From Talaromyces rugulosus (taxonomy: Eukaryota > Ascomycota > Eurotiomycetes > Eurotiales > Trichocomaceae), in assembly GCF_013368755.1 (NCBI RefSeq), contig NC_049565.1, positions 4,464,001 through 4,528,000 on the forward strand: a stretch of DNA of 64,000 bases, in the 5' to 3' direction. Of this stretch, positions 34,794 to 45,192 are shown one piece after another. How positions within the stretch are numbered: the stretch's first letter is position 1; the number at the start of each line of letters is the position of its first letter. Made by a program: the position numbers and the translations under genes. Under the pieces are notes generated by a model. It worked only from the letters and a program-made list of their open reading frames with translations. It searched no databases and was not told the origin of the DNA.

Positions 34794-36696
34794 TTACAGC
34801 CCATATACAAAAATATATTTCTTGTCCGCATAGCGCTCTGAACTTGTCCTTTCGTTTTCAATCTGCTCCTCCGTCCACCCTCGTACCTTGCGGGCCTTGT
34901 CACGGTTGACAGCCCGCAGGACAAATCTATAGGAGAGAAAACCGACCATGGAAAAGATGACGAAGCCTAGAGTCACATAAAACGGCACCAAGAATCGAGG
35001 CGAGTATCTTTCCTTGTAAAGCTGTGCACCGATGACTCCTGCAAGGTTGCCACACCCATTGACTCCGATGACAAGGGACCGTTTGCCGGGCTCTGCGTGA
35101 TTCTCAGCTTTTTAAAATTGAATGTAGGACGGGTAATGCAGGTGACTTACCGGGGGTGTTTCCACTTAGCCACGCAATAAGAAGGGGGGCAGAAGTATAG
35201 CTTCCAAACAGTAAGATGCATAATCCAGTGTATTTTCCCCCATTGCTCGACACAGTCACGAGGATGACCAAGCCAACAAGACAGATGAATAGTCCGACTA
35301 CTATGTGATATCCTCTTTCATGACTATAATTCGGTTACTAACTAATCTCTAGAGCTAGCCATGCATGACTTACTATCGATCAGAGCTGAAAGCGAAAAGA
35401 TACAGACCCACGGCTCCGCAAACATAGGGCGGGACGGTCATCTAATATTAACATCGCTGCAATTAGTTGAGGACTCCTAAAATGACGAATGTCTTACCAA
35501 ATTAGCATTCAAAGATGTATACCCCATGCCCTTCACCACCAGTGGAAGAAAAACCGAAAAAGCTGTCGGCGGAACCGAGGCGCATATGTTACACAACAGT
35601 GCGTACCACAGTTTCCAGTCCTTTGCTGTTTCGACAAAGTCTCTTTTTGAGAGACGATCCGAAGTCAATTCTATACCATCCTTGCCAAGATCATGGCGGA
35701 TGTATTTTGCATTGTCACGTTGCACTCTCATGATCACAAATTGTTGTTGACGACGGGATAGGAACCATGCCGAGCCCGGTCCCGAGGGCATCCAGAACCA
35801 GGCGACGATGCCGACGAGACATGTTAAAGCGCCTTCGATGATGAATAGATACTGCCAGCCTTTTAATGCGCCTTCAATTTGAAAAATCCCATAGGCTGCA
35901 AAATTTGAATTGTAAGCGAGGCTCTTGACTGCACAGGGCGGGGTTCCAAATACCTAATGCCCCAGAGAAAGCTCCTGCCACGGCATAGTTGCCATAGAAC
36001 AATGCCAGTCTCAACCCCAAATCAAATCGAGTGTAGAATGTCGACAAGTAAAAGCACACTGTTGGGAAAAAGCCAGCTTCGAAGAGGCCAATGAGAAGCC
36101 TCACTGTTATCAAGGCGCCTACGATGGTCAATACTTAGTTTCAATTAGATATGGAAGGAAACTGCTCCTTACCTGAGCCTTTGATGAATGCCTGAGCAAC
36201 AGTGGTGATGCCCCAAAATATCTGACATTAGCAAGAGATTTAGTAGTCTTTCTTTATTGGCCCGGGGGTGCAGAACCAACCATGATGATAGGTATCCAGT
36301 GTTTAGCCCCAACCTGCCGCCCTACAGCGGTTGAAATTGGCTGGAAGAGCACGAATGGTATAAAGAATAAAGAAGCCGCTAGGTTGAAGTCGTCGGCCGA
36401 TGCCCCAATGTCATCAGTAAAACCTAAACAAGTCAGTCGTGAAAGTTATTTTTTCTTGTTTCGACCATCTTACCTTGAGTTTCGGCATTACCAACGTTCC
36501 CTCGATCAAGGCCACTGAATAGATATAGAAAGGATAAAAAGGGAAGCATAACCAGGTCCAATTTCCGGTTCACTGCTCGATTATACCGTTTTTCGTCCTC
36601 GTCTGAGAACGTTATAAAGCCATTAGTGACATGTTCACGGCTAGTTTTGCCCGCGTTCGCCAAAACAGATCTCAATTTGTTCACTGAAGTAGACAT
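34794..36696 (-). CDS. MFS transporter, Dal5/TNA1 (anion:cation symporter) type
   Basis: Plasma-membrane proton symporter family for organic anions and vitamins (allantoate, nicotinate and similar). Eight exons in transcript order: 36696-36474, 36423-36281, 36221-36173, 36118-35954, 35895-35498, 35441-35374, 35323-35151, 35092-34794; 505 aa, with every junction GT/AG and in frame. Family features are NRKLDLVMLPFLSFLYLFSGLDRGNVGNA in TM1, GLFEAGFFPTVCFYLSTFYTR before TM5, and the LSGNTPEPGKRS loop of the second half. Twelve hydrophobic segments fit. The substrate cannot be read from sequence. Its promoter holds an inverted repeat that fits a Zn2Cys6 dimer, and a Zn2Cys6 gene lies just upstream. 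Confidence 0.9.
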
Positions 36697-36708
36697 GACC
36701 AGTGATCA

Positions 36709-36963
36709 GTATCTAGTTGGCCAGGCCTTCGTGTATGGTAACCGCTGGTGGAGCGAACTATTATACTAAGTTTCGATCCAAGTGTTAAATAAGAAGCTTA
36801 GACCGGATGAACCGTATCTAGTTGACGAGCCGTATAGATCATAAGGCGACGACAGCGAGCATTTATGTTCGCACTCTCAAGGCATCAATTGATGAAGCGC
36901 CAGTGCCATTGAGTCTGGACTGACTTCACCTGAACGCTCCTAGTAGATTGCTTAGACCGAATG
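36709..36963. repeat. Two interleaved direct-repeat pairs in the MFS promoter
   Basis: GTATCTAGTTG occurs at 36709-36719 and 36814-36824 (exact 11-mers). GCTTAGACCGGATG at 36796-36809 recurs as GCTTAGACCGAATG at 36950-36963 (13 of 14 identical). They could be binding sites or remnants of local duplication. Confidence 0.6.
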
Positions 36964-37103
36964 CTGGTATGTACAGGGCGTCTAGAGGCATTGAGTCATC
37001 GGCCCCGACTAAGCAGGTTCTCAGGTGACGCTTTTCAGCTTAACAGTGACAGGCCTCCAAGTCCAGAACAAAAAGAACTGATCACAGGATGGTCGGTGAT
37101 CGC

Positions 37104-37124
37104 AACTCGGTGGAAGACCGAGTT
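37104..37124. promoter_or_regulatory. Inverted repeat with CGG-N7-CCG core
   Basis: AACTCGGT and its exact complement ACCGAGTT flank the loop GGAAG. The half-sites form CGG (37108-37110) N7 CCG (37118-37120), the geometry bound by dimeric Zn2Cys6 regulators. It lies about 410 bp upstream of the MFS ATG. Function is inferred. Confidence 0.5.
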
Positions 37125-37685
37125 TGGGGCGACGCGGAAATCGATGCGGTGGTGGAGCCTGTGCAGGGCCTGGGGGAGCCAATCATGTGGATGCGACCCA
37201 GAAAACCCGTCGCCCTCAACCAGAACTTCCATTACTCTGGGCCTGGAGAGTACTGGATGCCATAATCTACAATATGGGTCATAGAGTCAAAAAATATATA
37301 ACGCCATTCCATATCCGGGCGGGCTGTGGAGCTGGTAGTTCTTAGCTGCAGCCTGATATGCAGCTTTTCAGCTGGTGAGATCCTAGCTAGTGGGCTAGTC
37401 AACAGCAATACGAGCGCCCGAGTTTAACAACGGTTTAACCTCATCTTATCGGGCCATTAATATTGAAGACATTAATGTCACCAGTGGCTTGTCGATTGAG
37501 GCTGAATATGGTAAGCTTCGTGTTTGGCGCGTCATTCTTTGGGGCCGTTATTAACATGTTATAGTAAATTACATCGCCGATCATCCAAGCCGATCGGTAA
37601 CAGAGTAAAGAGTCTAAAGACAGTGCACTGTCTTTTGTCGCAAAATTCAGACTGAAGCTGAGTTTCTGGCTAAGGCCCATTCTGG

Positions 37686-39988
37686 CTAGTAGTTCAGGCC
37701 ACGTTTATCGTGAGTTTGCCAGAGGGTCCCACGCTTCGGATCATCAGGCCGAAGAGTTATTTCGGGAAGATACGTGCTGGAAAGCTCCACTGCCGAGAGG
37801 ACCCTACTCGAAGTGATTGGCGTTGCTTGGTCGTCACTGGAAGACGAACCGTGAGTACTGCTTTCAGGCGAGTCGGACGACATGAGGGTCAAGTTCCGCA
37901 AGCGTTCGACAACAGCAAAGAACTCGGCGACCATCTTGGCGCAGTCCAAAGAACACTCGTTCTCGCTTTGGCCTGGGTTTTTGAGATCTTCGAGTAAACT
38001 CTCGATTAGCTGGATGTCTTCTGTTTGCCCATGCTGCGGTAGGAGGAGAGCCAGCTCAAGGACCGTCGCGGCATTGAAGGAGTAGTGATATCGTAGAGTC
38101 AGCATCATCACCGCAGGCCGGGATTCCATCAGTCCGCTAATTAGCGATGCATTTTGTCGGGCCGCGTCCACGCATGTTCTAACAAGACTATCGGGAAATC
38201 GTAGCCGCTGGTTGATTGTGCTGTCAACTAAGTAGAATGAGAGCCTGGTCTTTACGGTCAAGAACAAGAGAGGCCGAGTGCACAAGAGGACAAGCTAGAC
38301 CACCATTAGTATAGCTCGGTTACAAATGAGGGGGTTAAATGCCTGGTTATAGATCAAATGAAGAATTATTTTATTCGGGTTCTCTGCGCTTGGCGACATG
38401 GTGAGTCGTAGACTTGGAGGCAAGGAATCCGCCCAGTCCGTGAGTCTGGCCAGGCACTCATTGATATGAGAAACAATTTTCTCGATTCTATTTTTCCCGG
38501 AGTTTGCGCCATATATTTTTGCTGTCACGTCTCCCATGATCAAAGCCAGCTTTACATGGGCTCTGAGGCCATCGGGAGGGGGGAGGTCGTCATCCTAAAG
38601 AAGGGTTAGTACTAAATAGACAAAACCCCAAAGAGGGCAGGCGAGAGTGAGAGGGCATTAAATTCCCGGGATGTGCAAAAGCGTCTGACATACCCTTCCG
38701 GCTATCTTCTCAGGGAGACCTATACTCAACGATTCATTCTTGATGCTTGACGGCCTGCCAGTAAGACAGCTCACCCAGCTTTGCAATAATATCAGCATCT
38801 CCTAGATCTGGGCTTTTTAGGATCCTATAACTTACCGGTCAAGAATGAACATATTCCAAAACTCTCGTCTCTGTCGTTCATTCAAAACCCAGCCTTCATG
38901 GAATCCATGCAGGATTGCAATCCTCATGGCAGCACATATATATGTATAAGCTGTATCTCTGCGGCCAGTGCCTAAAAGATAATAGCTCATAAAGGTCAAT
39001 GCTTGCATAGTAGTGGTAGTGGCATTGCACAGCACGTTTCCCAAGAGCATTTTGGCGCGGGCAAAGTAGGTTTCTCCAGGGTTGTGTTCGCCTTTCTGTG
39101 CAGGGAAGCAATCGAACTGACAGGCTAGTGCCAGTGTTGCATTGAGTAAACAAAGACCAGTCGTCGGAGTGCCGTTGGCAGAATCAGCGGCATGTCGAAG
39201 TATCTCGTGGAGATTTCCCCAAAAGTAGATTCCGCCGCAACCGTATGGGGTATTTCTGTCCTCGGTGTATCCCCAGAATGCACTAAGCAGGCCAGTGATA
39301 TCATGAAGCCGGGGCAGCTCTAAAGGTTCAACCTGATTTGTTGCAATCGGTCGAGAGTCATATGTATGAATGCGTCCGAGATCAGATCCGAACGGTGAGG
39401 GAGAGTCGCTCTTCATGTCGAGCAAGCAAACGAGACTACGAAGCTGATCAATCCAAACGCCTCCAGCTGACGCTCCATGGAACATTGCGTAATTATCCGA
39501 GTATCTCAGCACACGGCCATGAGGAAGATCGTGGTCATCACGGTTTTCGGGATCATCTTCGGCCTTAACGACTGGGGATTGGGACATGGGCTCGCTCCAT
39601 TTCCGGATAAGAGATTCTCGCTGTGATTGGTAAGGGACGCTTTCTTCCAAACAGCGCTTCAAAATGGCACATTCGGTCTTGAGGGCTTCAAACTCGTCTT
39701 TGGCAACGTAGACTCTTTCGCCTGATGCGGGATAGATGCATTCTCGCGAATTGCGGGTACATGCTTCACAAGGTCGGCCACCGCTACATTTAATGCGCCT
39801 TACATTGCAAGAGTTGCAGCTAAAAAAAAAAGTCAGTCAGTCTCATAGAATTTAAAGTGAAAAGTATCAACTCACGCGCAAACCACGCGGCGACGGTTCG
39901 AGGCGGGGATTTTGCCACGCCGCTTATTAGGAGGCAATCTCTGGAGTTCGGGGCGGCCGTCGGTCTGTGGTGACAACAGTCTCGTCAT
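37686..39988 (-). CDS. Zn2Cys6 transcription factor (second of two), with a GC-AG intron
   Basis: Exons in transcript order: 39988-39876, 39819-38836, 38754-38694, 38594-38343, 38294-37686; 672 aa. The binuclear cluster is C39, C42, C49, C55, C58, C65 (Cx2Cx6Cx5Cx2Cx6C), behind a very basic stretch (NKRRGKIPASNRRRVV). A coiled linker (VYVAKDEFEALKTECAILKRCLEE) follows. The fungal-specific domain includes ALTFMSYYLLGTGRRDTAYTY, RIAILHGFHEGW and ERQRREFWNMFILDR. The last intron (38295-38342, 48 nt) begins GC rather than GT; removing it joins LHLIYNQ to LVLLCTRPLLF, a standard feature of this domain, whereas reading through gives a stop. The neighbouring MFS gene is a plausible target. Confidence 0.88.
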
Positions 39989-41001
39989 CGTGGACAGCGA
40001 AGAAGCATTTTGAGGATTCTTTACACAATGGGGCGTGTTTTAAAATCCACGACCTTATATGGACACAAGGCCTTGACGGTTTAAACGCGAGTCAGCCCCC
40101 AGCCATGGAACGAGGCATACACGATACGGGGCGTCAGGTCACGTGATAGGTATTTCGGAACCACGGATCCTTGGGTCGACACGGTGCATATTCCAGTGAC
40201 TGTGATGATTTCGGTTAGTTATTTTCTTGTTTCCATGCAATTTTCCTACTCATTATTCCCATCGAATGGATTTCAACCTGGACTTTGTTGTCGTCGTATG
40301 AGCATGAAGGGTCCCTCCACGAGCCAATCACAGTCCACAGAGCCGCAACACGTGGAGACCAGGCAAGAAGTGCCTCTATTGGCTGGATCAAGGCACAATG
40401 CCCCACTCAACGTTGCTCTACATATTGAATAATTTCACAAACTGCCAGAACCCTTGCTTCTGATCTAACATTATTATTATTATCGAAGCACATATATACG
40501 GCTCGGTTTGAGGTCACTTGTATATCTGGCATCCACCAATGGTGTGCTTCGGAAGTATACATGTGGTTCGGGAAAAACGCAACTCCGGAGAAAGCAATAC
40601 CGATATAGAGAAATATTTGTCAGCTCTTTTGTGTTTTTATGGCACATGTGAATTTTAAGGCTTAATTATGCTTTTTGTGGTGGCTTAGATACATCACATA
40701 ATTAGTAATGTTGTTGCAATTTTGAAATACTAAGGGTGGGAACTTTTACACATATATATAGTGGCATTGATCTCTGTAAACCAACATTGAACACGTTCAA
40801 CATTTGAATATACAGGAATTGTATATGCTGAACAATCGGTTTCAACCCAAAAAATTCCAACCAATTAATATTTAAAATTTGAACTGTGCCTCGCATTACC
40901 GGTTGTTCTTTCAAGCTCGTTCAACAGGTATGAAAGCTTCATGTTTCACCAGGTCAAATATATAGCTAACGTCACAAGGGGTTTATAGTCAAAGACTCAA
41001 T
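39989..41001. promoter_or_regulatory. Divergent promoter region, second regulator/SnoaL-like gene
   Basis: About 1 kb with no gene seen. It holds TCACGTGA (40139-40146), a CCAAT/CACGTG/ATTGG group (40324-40382) and a palindrome near the SnoaL-like gene (40787-40800). Confidence 0.55.
40139..40146. promoter_or_regulatory. TCACGTGA palindrome (E-box/Cbf1-type)
   Basis: A perfect 8-bp palindrome with a CACGTG core, 151 bp upstream of the second regulator's ATG. bHLH proteins such as Cbf1-type factors bind this core. Binding is inferred. Confidence 0.4.
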
Positions 41002-41430
41002 ATGGCTGCCCAAGACAGCCATTCTCAAGCCATTGCTTGGTTAACAAATTTCCACAAGGTCATGGATGCTATGGATGCTAGCATCGCAATACCCGCGCTG
41101 TTCACCGAAGACAGCACGCTACGTTTCGGCGACAACCCGCCTTGCACCGGCCATGCCGAGTTGCTCAACTTCTTCAATAGTCAATTCCCACTTCTGGAGA
41201 GCATGAAACACATCATCAAACATGTCGACGTGCTGCCTGATCGAATCTACCAGGAAGCAGAAATCCACTACGTGATTAAGAATGACCCGGAAAAGAAGGA
41301 TATCGTGGTCAAGGGTATGGCGGTCTTTGGGAAGAAGCCAGATGAGGATAGGCTAAGCTTTTTCGATGTTTATCTTGATTCATCGCAGATAAAGGAGAGG
41401 GTCGAAGCTGTATTGAGCGGGAAGGTTTGA
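41002..41430 (+). CDS. SnoaL-like (NTF2-fold) protein
   Basis: Single exon, 142 aa. The layout is typical of SnoaL-like domains: an N-terminal helix (AIAWLTNFHKVMDAMDA), then LFTEDSTLRFGDNPPCTGHAELLNFFNSQFP, then beta strands (HIIKHVDVLPDRIYQEAEIHYVIK ... VVKGMAVFGKK ... FFDVYLDSS). The family includes polyketide cyclases, isomerases and many orphan small-molecule-binding proteins, so no reaction can be assigned. No signal peptide. It is divergent from the Zn2Cys6 gene and may be under its control; that is inference from position only. Confidence 0.8.
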   Translation: MAAQDSHSQAIAWLTNFHKVMDAMDASIAIPALFTEDSTLRFGDNPPCTGHAELLNFFNSQFPLLESMKHIIKHVDVLPDRIYQEAEIHYVIKNDPEKKDIVVKGMAVFGKKPDEDRLSFFDVYLDSSQIKERVEAVLSGKV

Positions 41431-42460
41431 TCAATTGAAGTTTATCAGTATCTAGTACCTAGCAATGGTTGTAACATCGAAATATTCTATACTGCCAGAG
41501 TATGTATCATAGATGAAACATATACTCCCCTGTTTTACCTCATTTTCGTCCAGGAGAATGCAAGCTCGGGCTTTAAGCTAAATATATCAATTGATTTAAT
41601 CATGGTCAGCACAGTGTGGCTTGTTTAGGTAGACTTAAACAGCCCCAGCTTCGCCTCGTCTGTCGCTCAATGACTCCACATCACAGCCACTGAAGTCTGA
41701 AGGAATAATAGTCGTCCACACAGAGGCACTCAGGAGTCAGCACGGCGTAGGCATAGCATTATCAGTCAGCCAATACTACTCTCATATATGCTTCCCCTGC
41801 ATAAGTTCGACAGTAGTATGATGCAGCAGCGTTGCTCCGGGACATGCTGTTTCAGCTTCACGTGACTGCATTGTGGCTGGGCGAATGGCGAGGCAGCAGC
41901 GAGGGGCAGCGCCTTATTTGCCCATGGTCTTAGCGCGATCGTCGTCGCATAGTATCGGAGCTGCATGATTGGCTTACAGAGTCACACTATGCCTAATGGA
42001 GATATATAAGCGGGGGACAGCCAATAGCGCTGCCGCGAGGGGGATGGCTGGGGGGCCCACTGGCACCCACCTGCCCTGGCTGCGAGTCTCGGCCCATGCC
42101 AAGTCGGTCGCTCCTGCCACCAGCAGCAGTGGCGCCTCCCTCAGCTCAGCGCGCATGCCTGCCGCGTCCCCAGCCCCTCCAGTCCCGATTCTGCCAAACA
42201 AAAACAAGAAAAGCCCCCCCCACCATGCGCCTTCCTCCCACTGCGACGAATCTGCTGCGAATCTCTCATCTCTTCTTCTTCATATCCTGGTAATAAACCG
42301 CCAGAACAATTCTGACCTCCATTGACGCCGTGTTCCTTGCTGTGTGTTCGCCGGCGCAAAATGCCCAGTTCTTATCTCGACAAGTAACATTGGCGTATCT
42401 TCACGAAACTGGTTACAGACACAACAAGCAGCATCTTTTGCCTCCAACATCGCACAAATC
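41431..42460. promoter_or_regulatory. Promoter and leader of the C2-domain gene
   Basis: About 1 kb without a convincing gene. Three CCAAT boxes occur: near 41768 (CCAAT), 41967 (ATTGG) and 42020 (CCAAT). The frame at 41969-42325 is Pro/Ser/Ala-rich and more likely 5' leader. Confidence 0.5.
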
Positions 42461-45192
42461 ATGGCATCCAAACCCATGAAAATGCCAACTTCCCACGGCC
42501 ATACCGCGGGCATATACGCAGATATGTCTGTAGATGGCCCCCGGATAGGCACCCTGGTGGTCATCTTCGACCGTGCCAAAAATTTGCCTAACCGGAAAAC
42601 AATGGGTAAGCAGAACCCGTATGTCGCTGCACGCCTGGGAAAGGAGGCCAAAAAGACAGAGACCGATATGAGAGGCGGTCAAACCCCGAGATGGTAAGCA
42701 CTCTCCCCTCCTTCCATAAAATTCACCATTCATCCTAACCGTTCCACCCCTCTTTCAGGGACCAAGAGCTCCGATTTACCGTGCACGATTCTCCAGACTA
42801 CAACCAGATAAAGATTTCGGTCTTCAATGATGACAAGAAAACCGAGTTGATCGGAGAAACATGGGTCGACCTCAATGCATTGATTATCCCCGGCGGCAGT
42901 CAAAGCGATACCTGGCACGAACTCAAGTTCAAGGGCAAGTACGCAGGAGACATCCGCATGGAAATGACATATTACGATACGCGCCCGGAAGATGAGACTG
43001 TTATCGAAAGAAGAACGGTGGTCACGGATAAACCTCAGCCCAAAGCCAGCTCTGTTCCACAGGGTGGACCGTCGTCACTGTCGGGACCACGCCAACCACG
43101 GCCTGTGAAGCGGCGACCTTTGCCCGACGACCCGACTGGAGCTTCTGTCCCGCGACCTGCGCCGGTGCAAGAATACATCCCACCAGCACCAGCACCAGCA
43201 CCAGCACCACAACAAACATCGCTCCCCCCTCGTTCCGCACGGGACTATGTCCAGCCTTTGGCCACTGTTGAGCAGGTGCAGCCGTCCCAATTCTCGGAGA
43301 TGCAGCACCCGCGAGCCCACGACGGATCTTACGAGACGTACTACCCAGATAATAACATCGTTAGCTCGCAAGAGCAGCATGCGAACTCTTATTATCAACC
43401 ACACCCAGAGCCTCATCATGCGTATAACGAACATCGTGACAATCCGCCGGCAGACTATCATCAGCAAAGACGTCAGCCTATTTCGGATTCTCACGCTTAT
43501 TCGTATGATGTTGACACACGTGGAAATGCTCCCTATGAGGCTATTGAGCAGCATTCTCGACATTTGCCTCAGCAGAGTTCCTACACGAATCCGCTAGATG
43601 GTTGCTACAGCCATGACCCGGCTCCCTACCCACCTGGGTCCCGAGGCTCTCCAAACCCACCCAACTCTTACGCAGTAGTGCCTCATTCAGGGGTACCTGT
43701 CGAACCAATGGTGAATCATCCTACCAGTGTGACACCTATACGGCACGGTATGCATGGACAGAGTCCCTCGCGTCAAATGATGGCCTCGGAAGAGGAACGA
43801 CCTTTTTACGCTGCCATGCAACCGACAGTCGAGGATGAGAATGATGAGGGACCCCCTCCACCACCGCCAGTCCATAGATCATCTGTTGGCCCGGCAGTGC
43901 AGCGTCCTGTGGCGAGCCCCAGTTCATACAAACCATACTCTCATGAGTATTCTCAACGCGCTGAATCCCGGAGTCCTCACGCCCCCCCGGCCGCATATCC
44001 AACCGACCCGGACTTCTCGCATTCATTGTCCAAGTCCCCTTCTCAAGGACACGTCAGAGGCTATCTTCCAGAGGCATATGACTCACCGGTCCCATCAAGT
44101 CTCATTGCAGGCTATGATTCTGCGAGTATGGCAGTTGAGCTGTCGAGACCGACTTATCCGGACAATCGTGTTAGTCGTGTGCCAACCGGGGCACCTCCAC
44201 AGTCTGATATAGCCTATATACATGAGAACACCCACGCTCAAAATTCAGTTCAACCATTACGGTCATCTCCGGCACCTGTTGATCAGAGTATTGTGCGCGC
44301 ACAATCTGGCTCGGTCAGCCCCAGTCCGCGTCCGTTATCGTATAGAAAGTCTGTCAGCCCGCGTCCCCCATCGCGAGATAACCGCGAGATAGCAGGGGTG
44401 CCATTCTCGCCGGACTCATTTGATGCTTTGAACCCAAGGAGATCCCCGTCTGCGACCCGGGAAAGCAGGCCGCGCTATGAGACTCCGGACCGGGAAATGG
44501 AAATTACGAAGCAAGCCGATGTGGGGGCCGATGATGGTCCAATTATTGGTGATGATGGTCGCATTATTGATCCTTCCGACCATCTGCCGTCTGAAACGTG
44601 GGCTCCTGAGCCGGAGAAGAAGACCAAAAAGCCGGAGGTTATCATTCGCTTCAAGCACAATCCCCAAAACGCTTCGCATAGTGCTCGGTCATCTCCTCGA
44701 GAGCATCATCATTCGGCGTCCGTAACGCCAGAATCGACTCATCGGCATACGATCAGGCCTTGGAGCTATAAGCCGAACGGCAGCCAGCAACCTCGGCAAC
44801 ATCATGAGCATCCATCGCCCACGACCTATACACCGCCTCGTCCTGGAAGCCAAGGTCGGGATTACGATAGGCATGACTCTTATTCTCACCAACGAAATCA
44901 AAGCACACAAGCAACATATAGCACACCTCCGCGCCATAGATCAGTGTCGCCGAACCCCAACCCTCAAACCTCTCCACTCTATTCATATGGTAGTAGCGGA
45001 CCCCCGATTCCTGCCAAGGTTCCTATTGCTACTCCGGTAGCGAATAATGGGTATAATCGCGGTTCCGGAATGGATGCTCTCAGCCAAGAATTGCAGTCGA
45101 TAGATATCGGGTCTGGGGGATACGAGCCTGTCCGCGCGGTTCGAAGATATGCGCCTAGACTTCCAGCCACGACTAGTGGAGGCTATCGATAG
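42461..45192 (+). CDS. C2-domain protein of the ingression (Inn1/Fic1) type
   Basis: Exons 42461-42693 and 42759-45192; 888 aa. One C2 domain spans about residues 25-145: RIGTLVVIFDRAKNLPNRK, MGKQNPYVAARLG, DQELRFTVHDSP and IGETWVDLNALI. The intron falls inside it, between TPRW and DQELRF. The remaining 740 residues are Pro/Ser/Tyr/His-rich and disordered with many PPxP and SPxP sites, including a (PA)n tract around 43188-43211. The end (GMDALSQELQSIDIG...RRYAPRLP) looks conserved. Yeast Inn1 and fission-yeast Fic1 share this layout and act at the cytokinetic ring, binding SH3 proteins through the tail. A role in septation is inferred. Confidence 0.82.

Larger units (their letters stand above)
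36697..37685. promoter_or_regulatory. MFS transporter promoter region
   Basis: About 1 kb upstream of the MFS start and downstream of the second regulator's stop. Short frames are not gene-like. It holds two pairs of direct repeats (36709-36963) and a perfect 8-bp inverted repeat (37104-37124). Confidence 0.6.

Noticed and set aside
38810..38816. CCCAG acceptor upstream of the third exon of the second regulator
   Set aside because: Using it leads straight into a TAG; the GGCAG acceptor at 38755-38759 keeps the frame and family sequence.
40787..40800. Heat-shock element
   Set aside because: The GAA and TTC units are separated by four bases, not two, so it does not fit nGAAnnTTCn.
41969..42325. 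Pro/Ser/Ala-rich plus-strand frame before the C2 gene
   Set aside because: More likely the 5' leader of the C2-domain gene; no conserved motif.
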